Notes: a model not told the origin generated them from the letters alone. A stretch of 9,364 nucleotides of DNA from an uncultured Slackia sp. (GCA_937895975.1 CALBLG010000169.1:1-9364), one strand, 5' to 3'. Positions 1 to 6,817 are shown, counted from the stretch's first letter. Program-made: numbers and translations.

Positions 1-235
1 CCAGCGGAATGCCCTTGTAGGCCGGGCCGAACACCACATCGAAGTCCAGGCCGAAGTTGTCGTGAATGGCTTTGGCGTAGTATTCGCCGAGGCGCTTGAG
101 CTGCTCGCCGGTGACGTAGGCGCCCGCGTTCATGAAGAACGGCGACTTGCGGCCGCTTTTCAAGGTGAACTCGCCGAACTTGAGCACATCGCTTTCAACC
201 ATGAACTCGATGAATTCGCGTTTGTAATCTTCCAT
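1..235 (-). CDS. pyrE: Orotate phosphoribosyltransferase, N-terminal part (runs off the window)
   Basis: The enzyme joins orotate to PRPP to make orotidine 5'-phosphate in cytoplasmic pyrimidine synthesis. Only the first 78 codons are present; the family is usually a little over 200 residues, so the PRPP-binding loop lies outside the window. The visible part has the family's N-terminal signature FTLKSGRKSPFF at residues 23-34, followed by N36-A37-G38, and FGPAYKGIPL at residues 69-78. The start is the ATG whose first base is 235, with AAGGAG (minus strand, 245-250) nine bases upstream. A TATTAT at 295-300 on the minus strand could be its -10 box, but no good -35 box accompanies it. The gene is divergent from the aminotransferase at 401. 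Identity is secure from the motif; other pyr genes, if clustered, lie to the left. Confidence 0.93.
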   Translation of the reverse strand, partial: MEDYKREFIEFMVESDVLKFGEFTLKSGRKSPFFMNAGAYVTGEQLKRLGEYYAKAIHDNFGLDFDVVFGPAYKGIPL

Positions 236-313
236 TCCGCGTAACTCCTTCGCATTGCGCCCGGCCCCGGCGGCTGGGCTATAAACCTTTCGCCATAATA
301 CCCGATTTGGTTC

Positions 314-319
314 TATAAT
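314..319 (+). promoter_or_regulatory. Probable -10 box for the aminotransferase
   Basis: A perfect TATAAT lies 81 bases before the start codon at 401, giving a leader of roughly 75 bases. The best -35 candidate, TTCGCC at 289-294, is poor and 19 bases away, so the promoter is either activator-dependent or weak. Confidence 0.45.
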
Positions 320-350
320 CGACTGCGTTCATCGTAAGGGCCCCAAAAGG

Positions 351-378
351 CCACGGCCGGCATGCCACGTGCCGGCAT
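351..378 (+). repeat. Tandem direct repeat in the aminotransferase leader
   Basis: CCACG-GCCGGCAT (351-363) is repeated almost at once as CCACG-T-GCCGGCAT (365-378), differing by one inserted T. Each copy contains the self-complementary GCCGGC. It sits between the putative transcription start near 326 and the ribosome binding site at 388-393. It could be an operator or part of a leader structure; no function can be assigned. Confidence 0.5.
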
Positions 379-400
379 TTCGTTCATGGAGGGCAAAAAT

Positions 401-1759
401 ATGGGCGAATCCATCAAGCAAGATGTTTGCAAGCAGTGGGTCGAGCGCGATAAAAAGGTCATCGCGCCCTGCCAACATCTGTCGTATTTCCCGCTGGCCG
501 TCGACCATGCGAAAGATTCCACGGTGGTTGATGCCGATGGCAACGAGTTCATCGATTTCCTGACCAGCGCTTCTTCGCTGAATCTGGGAAGTTGCAACGA
601 TCGCATTACTGCGGGCATTCAGCAGCAACTCGCCAAGTGCACGCAGTACACGGCAGCGTACACCTACAGCCCCGCCACCATCGAATACGCCGAGCGCCTG
701 TGCTCGGTATTCCCCGGTCGCGCGGCCGAAGACGTGCGCGTTGCATTCGGCAACTGCGGTTCCGATTGCAACGATGCCGCGGTGAAATTCGCGCGAGCCT
801 ACACGGGTCGCCGCAAGATCATCACGTTCATCAACGCTTACCACGGCTCCACGTACGGCTCTATCGCGCTCTCGTGCGTCACCACGCGCATGGCGTCGAA
901 GATGGGTCCCTTCATGGGCGATATCTACCACTTCCCGTTCTACGGCCAGGAAGCCCCCGATATGCCGGCTGAGTGGTATGTGAAAGAGATTCAGGAAGCA
1001 TTCGACACCTATCTGCCGGCCGAAGAGGTGGCTGCGGTGATCATCGAGCCCGTTCAGGGCGATGGCGGCTTGAATTTGGGCAACGACAAGTTCATGCATG
1101 CGCTGTATGACCTGTGCAAGAAGCACGGCATCCTGTTCATTTCCGAGGAAGTGCAACAGGCGTTTTGGCGCGACGGCCATTGGTTCGGCATCGAATGCTT
1201 CGATGGCATCGTGCCCGACGGCATTATCATGGGCAAATCGGTGGGCGCGAGCCTCACGCTGGGCGCGTTCATGGCTCGCAAAGACATCATGGAATCGCTG
1301 CCCGCGCCGGCGCATTTGTTCACGCTGGGCGGCAATGCGATCGCGTGCGCGGCGGGCAATGCGGCGTTTGATTATTACAAAACCGACGAGTTCCAGCAGA
1401 TTCTCAAGCGCAACGAGCGCGTGATGCTCGAGTTGCTGGAGGAAACGAAGGCGGCACATCCTGATACCATCGGATTCATTCGCGGCGTGGGCATGTCACG
1501 CGGCCTTGCCGTGGTGAAGAAGGACGCAGACGGGTCCATGGAACCTGATACCACGGGTACGTTCAAGATTGTGTACCGCTCTTATGAGTTGGGCTTGCTC
1601 ATGATTTCCGTGGCCGACAACATTCTGCGCATCCAGCCGCCCCTCAATATCTCTGAAGAAGAGCTGCGCCGCGGCTTCGCCATTGCCAACCAGGCGATTT
1701 CTGAATATGAGGCCGGCCAGATTTCCGACGATGTTTTGGTGAACCAGGCGGGTTGGTAA
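401..1759 (+). CDS. Class-III PLP-dependent aminotransferase, isoleucine 2-epimerase-like
   Basis: A 452-residue cytoplasmic PLP enzyme of fold type I, normal length for class-III aminotransferases. PLP-site features are in order: GNCGSD (117-122) for phosphate binding, Y147-H148-G149 stacking on the ring, EEVQ (249-252), and the Schiff-base lysine K279 in MGKSVGASLTLGA. PAHLFTLGGNA (303-313), NILRIQPPL (407-415) and the C-terminal Gly-Trp recall the isoleucine 2-epimerase of lactobacilli as I remember it, so racemising branched-chain or similar amino acids is the best guess; ordinary transamination is possible. The usual DEV motif, whose Asp holds the PLP ring nitrogen, reads E249-E250-V, and the usual arginine/glycine stretch after it is replaced by QQAFWRDG. 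The start at 401 has GGAGGG at 388-393 with seven bases of spacing; an in-frame ATG at 362 has no such site. It is a single gene, divergent from pyrE. Confidence 0.85.
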   Translation: MGESIKQDVCKQWVERDKKVIAPCQHLSYFPLAVDHAKDSTVVDADGNEFIDFLTSASSLNLGSCNDRITAGIQQQLAKCTQYTAAYTYSPATIEYAERLCSVFPGRAAEDVRVAFGNCGSDCNDAAVKFARAYTGRRKIITFINAYHGSTYGSIALSCVTTRMASKMGPFMGDIYHFPFYGQEAPDMPAEWYVKEIQEAFDTYLPAEEVAAVIIEPVQGDGGLNLGNDKFMHALYDLCKKHGILFISEEVQQAFWRDGHWFGIECFDGIVPDGIIMGKSVGASLTLGAFMARKDIMESLPAPAHLFTLGGNAIACAAGNAAFDYYKTDEFQQILKRNERVMLELLEETKAAHPDTIGFIRGVGMSRGLAVVKKDADGSMEPDTTGTFKIVYRSYELGLLMISVADNILRIQPPLNISEEELRRGFAIANQAISEYEAGQISDDVLVNQAGW

Positions 1760-1795
1760 GCCGAAGATTACTCGGGGCGAGACGTGGATCAAACA

Positions 1796-1825
1796 GCTGG
1801 GGCAAGGGACTGCCCCTGTCCCAGC
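1796..1825 (+). other. GC-rich segment with three exclusive hairpins after the aminotransferase
   Basis: Three pairings compete: GCTGGG (1796-1801) with CCCAGC (1820-1825); GGGGCA (1799-1804) with TGCCCC (1811-1816); and GGGAC (1806-1810) with GTCCC (1818-1822). No T-run follows, so this is not a standard intrinsic terminator. It may mark a Rho-dependent or weak 3' end 36 bases after the stop codon. Confidence 0.4.
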
Positions 1826-1840
1826 GACTGTTGGGCAAAG

Positions 1841-1861
1841 ATTTTCAAAAAAGTTGAAAAT
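1841..1861. repeat. AT-rich perfect inverted repeat upstream of tRNA-Pro
   Basis: ATTTTCAA (1841-1848) and TTGAAAAT (1854-1861) are exact reverse complements around a five-base centre, AAAAG. The right arm ends six bases before the putative tRNA -35 box at 1867. It could be an operator, an upstream promoter element, or the tail of the 3' end of the aminotransferase transcript. Confidence 0.45.
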
Positions 1862-1866
1862 TATGC

Positions 1867-1895
1867 TTGCGCAGTATAGGAGAGATGCGTATACT
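1867..1895 (+). promoter_or_regulatory. Promoter of the tRNA-Pro gene
   Basis: TTGCGC (1867-1872) and TATACT (1890-1895) are 17 bases apart, a good sigma-70-type pair, placing transcription start near 1902, about 30 bases before the mature tRNA. A second, overlapping possibility is TTGAAA (1854-1859) with TATAGG (1875-1880), spaced by 15. Confidence 0.6.
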
Positions 1896-1932
1896 AACGT
1901 CTTGCGTTTGAGCGAAGAGCTCGAAACAGCAA

Positions 1933-2009
<77 letters not shown>

Positions 2010-2020
2010 GCTTATTACAG

Positions 2021-2059
2021 CAGGTCAGAGGCTAAAACTTCTGGCCTGTTTTTTTATTT
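2021..2059 (+). terminator. Intrinsic terminator of tRNA-Pro
   Basis: CAGGTCAGAGG (2021-2031) pairs with CTTCTGGCCTG (2038-2048) over 11 positions, two of them G-U, around the loop CTAAAA. Seven T residues follow (2049-2055), then ATTT. It begins 12 bases after the encoded CCA. Confidence 0.88.
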
Positions 2060-2188
2060 CTGTATTCTTTTACACATGCTGCGCAGTGTTTCCGCATAAG
2101 AATGCCGCCAACGCGAAGCGCCCGCTTCGGGCGAGCGTCTGCTCGGGCTCAAGGCGGGGCGCTTCCATGCGCGCATGCGTCGCATCTG
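2060..2188. other. Intergenic stretch between the tRNA terminator and the kinase 3' end
   Basis: No gene is seen here. It holds a short hairpin, CGCCCG (2119-2124) with CGGGCG (2128-2133) and loop CTT, and a ten-base palindrome ATGCGCGCAT near 2167. Neither is followed by a T-run on the minus strand, so a clear intrinsic terminator for the minus-strand kinase is missing. Confidence 0.4.
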
Positions 2189-4246
2189 CTAGTCGAGGGC
2201 TCCTTCGAGCGTCTTCATAAGCGTTGCCACTTCGATGGGCTTCGAGATGTGGCCGTTCATACCAGCGTCGAGCGCGCGACGCTTATCTTCTTCGAACGTA
2301 TTCGCCGTCATGGCATAGATGGGCGTGCGCGAACGCGCCCCGCCCATTTGGCGAATGAGGCGCGTTGCTTCGTAGCCGTCCATGATCGGCATTTGGATAT
2401 CCATCAGAATCATGTCGTAGGGCTCGGCCGACGATGAAGTCACGGCATTGACGGCCTCTTTGCCATTGGCTGCCGTGTCTATCTCGAAGCCCACGTTCGA
2501 TATGATTTCGATGGCAATCTCGCGGTTGAGCTTGTTGTCTTCCACCAATAGCATGCGCTTGCCAGAGAAGTTCGGCACAGGGACTGCCTTGGGGCTGTCT
2601 TGGAGCTCGACGAATGGTTTTTCGAGCAAATCGCGCAATTCCGACATGAACAGCGGCTTGCTGCAGAATGCCGTGACGCCCGCCTCGCGAGCCTCGTCTT
2701 CGATATTCGACCAATCGTACGCCGTAAGGATGATGATCGGCTTAGATTCGCCGACGACCGATCGAATGCGGCGCACGCATTCCACGCCATTCATATCGGG
2801 CATCAGCCAGTCGATGATGAATGCGTAATACTCGTCTCGTTCGTCGTAAGCGAATTTGGCCTTGTGCACGGCTTCTTTCCCTGAAAGCGTCCAATCGGCG
2901 CGCATGCCAACTTGGTACAGCATTTTCGATACGCTGGTGCAGGTGTTCAGGTCGTCGTCGACCACAAGGGCGCGTAGCCCTTTCAGCTGCGGGATGGGCT
3001 CTCGGCTTGTGGGGCTGTCTTCGGTGCGGAAACGCAGCGCCACCACGAATTCGGTGCCTTTGCCGGGCGACGATTTTACGGATATGGTGCCGCCCATCAT
3101 GTCCACGATGTTCTTAGTGATGGCCATGCCAAGCCCGGTACCCTGCGTGCCGCTGACGGTGCTTGTGCGCTCGCGCTCGAACGCCTCGAACACGTGGCTC
3201 ACGAATTCGGGCGACATGCCGATGCCCGAGTCCTTCACGCGGAATTCGTAGTCGGCATAGCCGTGGACGGGCTTGGATTTTTGCGTGATGCGCACGCTCA
3301 CGAAGCCGCCGGGGTTGGTGAACTTCACGGCATTGGACAGCAAGTTCAGCAGTATCTGGTTCAGGCGCAGCTTGTCGCACACGATTTCCTCGTTCACCAC
3401 GTCGACGGTGTCGATGAAAAAATCGAGCTGCTTGGCCGCGACGTCCGACTGCACGATGACTTTCAAGTCGTGCATAACATTCGCCAGGTTCGCGGGCGCT
3501 TCGTCAAGTTTCATCTTGCCGCTTTCGATGCGCGACATGTCCAGCACGTCGTTGATCAGCGACAGCAAATGGCTCGACGAGGTTTGGATTTTGCGCAGGT
3601 AATCGGCTACTTGCTCTTGATTGTCGATATGCGCCGCAGCCAATGACGTGAAGCCGATAATGGCGTTCATCGGAGTGCGAATGTCGTGGCTCATGTTATT
3701 GAGGAATGTGGTTTTCGCGCGGTTTGAGTGTTCGGCCGCCGCCAGCGCATCTGCGAGTACCTGGCGCGAGCGGGCTTCTTCCTGCACGATGGTATCGACG
3801 TTCAAGAAGCCCGCGATAACCTGGTCGAGTCGATGTTCGCCGTGCGGTTCCATCGCTATGAAACGGAATTGGAAATAGTGCACTTCGCCGTCGGCAAGAA
3901 TGCGGTAGTGCCCCGTGTATTCGTCGCTGTTGGCGAGTTTTTCGCGAATCGTCTCGGGATCGATGGCGTGCAGGAACATTTCGCGGTCGTCGGGGTGCAC
4001 TCGCTCGTTGGCGTACACGCCCAGGATGGTTCGGTAATCGAACGATTCCACGTCTTCGGTGAGCGCAGAAGTCACATAGCCTTTGAGCTTGATGATGGTC
4101 ACGCGTTCGGTGTTCAGGTTCGCGAGGTATACGTTTAAAAAGCTACGGCACAGTGCATTCACGATTTTCAGCTGCGTCTGCGTTTTTTCGAGCAGCGAGC
4201 GCAGGTCTTCGTTTTCGGGCTGCGTCTGCGTTTCGGTCAATGTCAT
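2189..4246 (-). CDS. Cytoplasmic PAS hybrid histidine kinase with two receiver domains
   Basis: This 685-residue protein has no membrane segment. It starts with a short coiled region, then a PAS-like sensor (about 30-155), the dimerisation/phospho-acceptor domain with SHDIRTPMNAI (H187), and the ATPase domain with N-box N305, G1 box DSGIGM (339-344) and G2 box GTGLGM (369-374). Two receiver domains follow: the first with VVDDD (428-432), acceptor D479, T508 and K530; the second with LVEDN (567-571), acceptor D616, T646 and K669. All key residues are present in both. There is no Hpt domain and no output domain, so phosphate must pass to a separate partner or the receivers regulate the kinase itself. 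The start is uncertain: the ATG at 4246 has only a G-run touching it, while in-frame ATG at 4276 and GTG at 4321 also have weak sites. It is divergent from the diguanylate cyclase and converges on the tRNA. Its ligand is unknown. Confidence 0.9.
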   Translation of the reverse strand: MTLTETQTQPENEDLRSLLEKTQTQLKIVNALCRSFLNVYLANLNTERVTIIKLKGYVTSALTEDVESFDYRTILGVYANERVHPDDREMFLHAIDPETIREKLANSDEYTGHYRILADGEVHYFQFRFIAMEPHGEHRLDQVIAGFLNVDTIVQEEARSRQVLADALAAAEHSNRAKTTFLNNMSHDIRTPMNAIIGFTSLAAAHIDNQEQVADYLRKIQTSSSHLLSLINDVLDMSRIESGKMKLDEAPANLANVMHDLKVIVQSDVAAKQLDFFIDTVDVVNEEIVCDKLRLNQILLNLLSNAVKFTNPGGFVSVRITQKSKPVHGYADYEFRVKDSGIGMSPEFVSHVFEAFERERTSTVSGTQGTGLGMAITKNIVDMMGGTISVKSSPGKGTEFVVALRFRTEDSPTSREPIPQLKGLRALVVDDDLNTCTSVSKMLYQVGMRADWTLSGKEAVHKAKFAYDERDEYYAFIIDWLMPDMNGVECVRRIRSVVGESKPIIILTAYDWSNIEDEAREAGVTAFCSKPLFMSELRDLLEKPFVELQDSPKAVPVPNFSGKRMLLVEDNKLNREIAIEIISNVGFEIDTAANGKEAVNAVTSSSAEPYDMILMDIQMPIMDGYEATRLIRQMGGARSRTPIYAMTANTFEEDKRRALDAGMNGHISKPIEVATLMKTLEGALD

Positions 4247-4493
4247 CCCCCTGTCGCCGTGGCGTGGCGGCCGCATATAGAGTTTATTCCAAATCCAAAT
4301 AATTCTACTCTTCCGATTCACCGTTGTGCGTCAGAACCTTTACGCCTGGTCGAAAGCTTCAGCAATAGTGTTGCGCCTGTGTCGTTTACGTTAAATTTCG
4401 TCCGTCCGCCCTCAATTTCATAAATGCCTTCTTGTAAAGAAGCTTTCTTGTTGGAAAATTGCACGCTAGCTGAAAGTTTGCAGGGAGGGCGCG
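4247..4493. other. Divergent control region between kinase and diguanylate cyclase
   Basis: No gene is supported here apart from possible N-terminal extensions of the two flanking proteins. It is AT-richer than its surroundings. A small hairpin, CTTCTT (4428-4433) with AAGAAG (4437-4442), lies towards the cyclase. A possible minus-strand promoter with -10 TATATG lies at about 4273-4278, which would favour the shorter kinase start at 4246. No convincing plus-strand promoter and no c-di-GMP riboswitch core was recognised. Confidence 0.35.
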
Positions 4494-4559
4494 ATGATCG
4501 CCGATGGAGGCGCGAAGGACGTATGGCAAGTACGCCAAGGGGGTTCAATGCCGTTATGA
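4494..4559 (+). CDS. Possible 21-codon upstream ORF overlapping the cyclase start
   Basis: The ATG at 4494 has the best ribosome binding site of this region, GGAGG at 4484-4488 with five bases of spacing. The frame runs 21 codons with no internal stop and ends in TGA at 4557-4559, which overlaps the cyclase ATG at 4556 as ATGA. The peptide begins MIADGGAKDVWQ and ends GGSMPL; it has no recognised domain. The ATGA overlap is the classical arrangement for translational coupling, so translating this peptide could be needed to start the cyclase. Chance cannot be excluded from one sequence; conservation of the overlap in relatives would decide. Confidence 0.4.
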   Translation: MIADGGAKDVWQVRQGGSMPL

Positions 4560-5905
4560 GGCAAGTAAAGGTTAAGAGCATCAGCGCGTTGAGCATCGCG
4601 TTCACGCTTGCGCTTGGCGCGTTGTGCGTGGTGACGTTTATCTATGGCCGCACGCAGTTCTCGGTTCTCGAAAGCGCCAACGATACGTATTCTTTGTGCC
4701 AGCAAAGCACGAACGACCTGCGCGACGCGTCCACATACCTTACCGAGCAGGCACGGCTTGCCGTGGTGACGGGGGACACGGAATACATCGACAATTATTT
4801 CGCCGAAGTGAACGATACGAAGCGCCGCGAGGGCGCTGTGCGGCATTTGAAAAGCGCCTACGACGGCACCGATGCGATGAACATGCTCGAAGAAGCTCTT
4901 GCCCAGTCGGACAAGCTGATGGACACCGAGCTATATGCGATGCGCTTGGTGTGCGATGCGCAGGGCGTGCCCGAGAAGCAGATGCACAGCGAGTTGCGCG
5001 ACGTGCTTGAGGGTAACGCCGATCGCGATTTGTCGAGCGACCTGAAAATGGCTCGAGCCCAGCAGCTGCTGTTTGATGACCATTACCAGGATTCTCGGTC
5101 GGCCATTATGGACAACGTCGACAGTTGCATCGACGCGCTGCTGAACCAGACGGCCGACGAACAAAATGCGGCTGCCGCATCGTTCGAGGCGGTGTACCGC
5201 GAGCTCGAGGTGAGCGTTGCGCTGTTCGTGGCGGTGACGCTGTTGATGTGCCTGTTCATGGCAAAATCCATTATCGAGCCGCTGGTGCGCTTCGGCGAGC
5301 GCGTGCGCGACAACAGGACGTTTCCCGTGGTGGGTGCGGCTGAGCTGCAGACGCTTGCCGAGACGTATAACGAAGTGTACCTGCAAAACGAGGAAACGCA
5401 GAAGCTCATCAAGCACCAGGCCGAACATGATGCCCTTACCGATTTGCTGAATCGCGGTTCGTATGACCGCATCCTTGACGTGTACGAGGCCGGAGACGAG
5501 CCATTCGCGCTGATCTTGGTGGATGTGGACACGTTCAAGACGGTCAACGACACGTTCGGCCACGCTGATGGCGACAAGATTTTGAAGCGTGTCGCGCGTT
5601 TGTTGAAAACAACGTTCCGCGACATCGACCACGTGTGCCGCATCGGCGGCGACGAATTCGCCGTCATCATGGTGCGCATGACGAGCAACCTGCGCTACAC
5701 CATCGAAGAAAAGATCGGCTACATCAACGAATGCCTCGCGCAGCCCGAGGAAGAGGGGCTGCCGCCTGTGTCGCTTTCGGTGGGCGTGGCGTTCACCGAC
5801 CGCGAGAATCCTGGCCCGAGCCTGTTCCGCGATGCCGACAAGGCACTGTATTACATCAAAGAGCACGGCCGCGGCAGGTACCACTTCTACGGCGACCCCG
5901 AATAG
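4556..5905 (+). CDS. Membrane-bound diguanylate cyclase (GGDEF) with helical sensor domain
   Basis: It makes the second messenger c-di-GMP from two GTP. From the ATG at 4556 it has 449 residues. A first membrane helix spans about 11-30, then an extracytoplasmic, probably four-helix-bundle sensor (31-215), a second membrane helix (about 218-240), a linker with HAMP-like position ending in a helical stretch, and the GGDEF domain (about 288-445). The domain has D323-V-D325 for metal binding, the active-site GGDEF at 364-368, and RDID at 355-358 exactly five residues before it, the RxxD inhibitory site for product feedback. No EAL domain is present. Start choice: 4556 overlaps the upstream ORF stop; in-frame ATGs at 4523 and 4424 are alternatives with poorly spaced sites. 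The gene is divergent from the hybrid kinase and ends before a hairpin pair. The ligand sensed is unknown. Confidence 0.93.
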   Translation: MRQVKVKSISALSIAFTLALGALCVVTFIYGRTQFSVLESANDTYSLCQQSTNDLRDASTYLTEQARLAVVTGDTEYIDNYFAEVNDTKRREGAVRHLKSAYDGTDAMNMLEEALAQSDKLMDTELYAMRLVCDAQGVPEKQMHSELRDVLEGNADRDLSSDLKMARAQQLLFDDHYQDSRSAIMDNVDSCIDALLNQTADEQNAAAASFEAVYRELEVSVALFVAVTLLMCLFMAKSIIEPLVRFGERVRDNRTFPVVGAAELQTLAETYNEVYLQNEETQKLIKHQAEHDALTDLLNRGSYDRILDVYEAGDEPFALILVDVDTFKTVNDTFGHADGDKILKRVARLLKTTFRDIDHVCRIGGDEFAVIMVRMTSNLRYTIEEKIGYINECLAQPEEEGLPPVSLSVGVAFTDRENPGPSLFRDADKALYYIKEHGRGRYHFYGDPE

Positions 5906-5923
5906 ACCGCGTGCCGCTAGTGT

Positions 5924-5952
5924 AAAAAAGCGCCGTTCGAGTGAGCGGCGCT
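5924..5952 (-). terminator. Intrinsic terminator for the minus-strand tail-anchored gene
   Basis: Read on the minus strand, AGCGCCG and CGGCGCT (5946-5952 and 5929-5935) form a seven-pair stem with a ten-base loop, followed by a run of six T (5924-5929). It lies 57 bases beyond the stop codon of the gene at 6009-6605. Confidence 0.8.
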
Positions 5953-5966
5953 GGGATGCAAATGCA

Positions 5967-5998
5967 CAGGGGCCTAAGATGGCCCCTGCTTAATTCTT
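5967..5998 (+). terminator. Probable terminator for the diguanylate cyclase
   Basis: CAGGGGCC (5967-5974) pairs perfectly with GGCCCCTG (5981-5988) around TAAGAT, followed by CTTAATTCTT, a broken T-rich tail. The stem is strong but the tail is weak, so termination may be partial. The first hairpin (5929-5952) also forms in plus-strand RNA, upstream of it. Confidence 0.55.
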
Positions 5999-6008
5999 GG
6001 GTTGGTTT

Positions 6009-6605
6009 CTACAGCACTATGGTGACGACTGCCGAGGCTATGGCGCCGGCGATGAAGCCCGCTATTGCGCCGGCGATGACCGCTTGCGTGGTGGCGGGGT
6101 TGGCGAATAAGGCCGACAGCGGGTTTTCGCGCGGCGCTTCGGGCCCAAGGTTTTGCTCGTTTTCCTGTTCGTTCTCGTCGGCGTAATTCGATTCGCTCGT
6201 GTCGAACTCGTTGGCCAGCTCGGCCTTTTCGCCGCGTTCGATTTCGGAATCGGTTTCAGCGTCTTCGGCGTTTACGTCGATCGGCTTTTCGAACAGTGCA
6301 GATTCTTCGTCATGCTCGAAGTCTCTCGGTTTGGCGAATGCAGGATTGGTGAGCGAACGGCCTGCTGGCGTGATGTCTTCGAAGAAGAATTCGCCGCCCT
6401 CGCGCACGCCTTCGATGAAGCCTGCGGCGGCAAGCGCGTCGTAGGCTGCGACGACGGCTTCGTCGAAGGCGCCTTCCTGGCCTGTGGGGCACAGGCGCAT
6501 GAATGCGGCGAGCATCACGTCTTCGCCGTTGTCGGCCGCCTCGGCAAGTGCCAGCAGCTCTTCGTATTCGTCGTCGCGCAGCTGCACGCCGTTGTGAATC
6601 TTCAT
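6009..6605 (-). CDS. Unrecognised tail-anchored protein: winged-helix-like head, acidic linker, C-terminal membrane helix
   Basis: I do not recognise a named family. The 198-residue protein has three parts. Residues 9-88 look like a compact helical domain ending in a helix plus hairpin, AYDALAAAGFIEGV then GGEFFFEDITPAGRSL, a pattern typical of winged-helix domains. Residues 95-160 are a very acidic, low-complexity linker rich in Glu, Asp and Asn. Residues 174-198 are one hydrophobic segment rich in Ala and Gly (AGAIAGFIAGAIASAV) ending right at the C-terminus. That predicts a protein held in the membrane by its tail with its head in the cytoplasm; small-residue spacing suggests helix packing or oligomers. 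The ATG at 6605 has GAGGA (6612-6616, minus strand) six bases upstream; an in-frame extension to 6671 lacks support. It is monocistronic and converges on the cyclase. DNA binding is a guess: the head is not notably basic. Confidence 0.75.
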   Translation of the reverse strand: MKIHNGVQLRDDEYEELLALAEAADNGEDVMLAAFMRLCPTGQEGAFDEAVVAAYDALAAAGFIEGVREGGEFFFEDITPAGRSLTNPAFAKPRDFEHDEESALFEKPIDVNAEDAETDSEIERGEKAELANEFDTSESNYADENEQENEQNLGPEAPRENPLSALFANPATTQAVIAGAIAGFIAGAIASAVVTIVL

Positions 6606-6637
6606 GGGTGATCCTCTTCTCCGTGAATAACGAAGCG

Positions 6638-6643
6638 ATTCTA
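6638..6643 (-). promoter_or_regulatory. Possible -10 box of the tail-anchored gene
   Basis: TAGAAT on the minus strand would start transcription near 6630, about 25 bases before the ATG at 6605, and would exclude the longer start at 6671. The expected -35 position (GAACGG, 6661-6666) is poor. Confidence 0.35.
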
Positions 6644-6817
6644 CCATCTTGCGTAAATGTCCGTTCGTCATAGAAGAAAAAGCACAGATGTTCGATTTGA
6701 TTAAGCGCCCGTCAAAGGAGCGTTCTCTTGATCAAGCTAAGCTAGGCTGGGAACTCGTCAAAATCTAGGTCGTGGTGGGTTGTCATTGACCTATTCAAAT
6801 TCGTTTTGGAATGTAAA

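Noticed and set aside
329..1459. A 376-codon open frame on the minus strand inside the aminotransferase
   Set aside because: It is antisense to a gene with a clear PLP fold and has the His/Arg-rich, low-hydrophobic composition typical of antisense frames in G+C-rich DNA; no ribosome binding site or family motif.
4322..4493. A c-di-GMP riboswitch before the diguanylate cyclase
   Set aside because: The region has only one small hairpin and none of the conserved core sequence of class I or II c-di-GMP aptamers that I could recognise.
4931..5884. A 317-codon minus-strand open frame inside the diguanylate cyclase
   Set aside because: It lies opposite a complete GGDEF protein; the composition is that of a shadow frame and no motif is seen.
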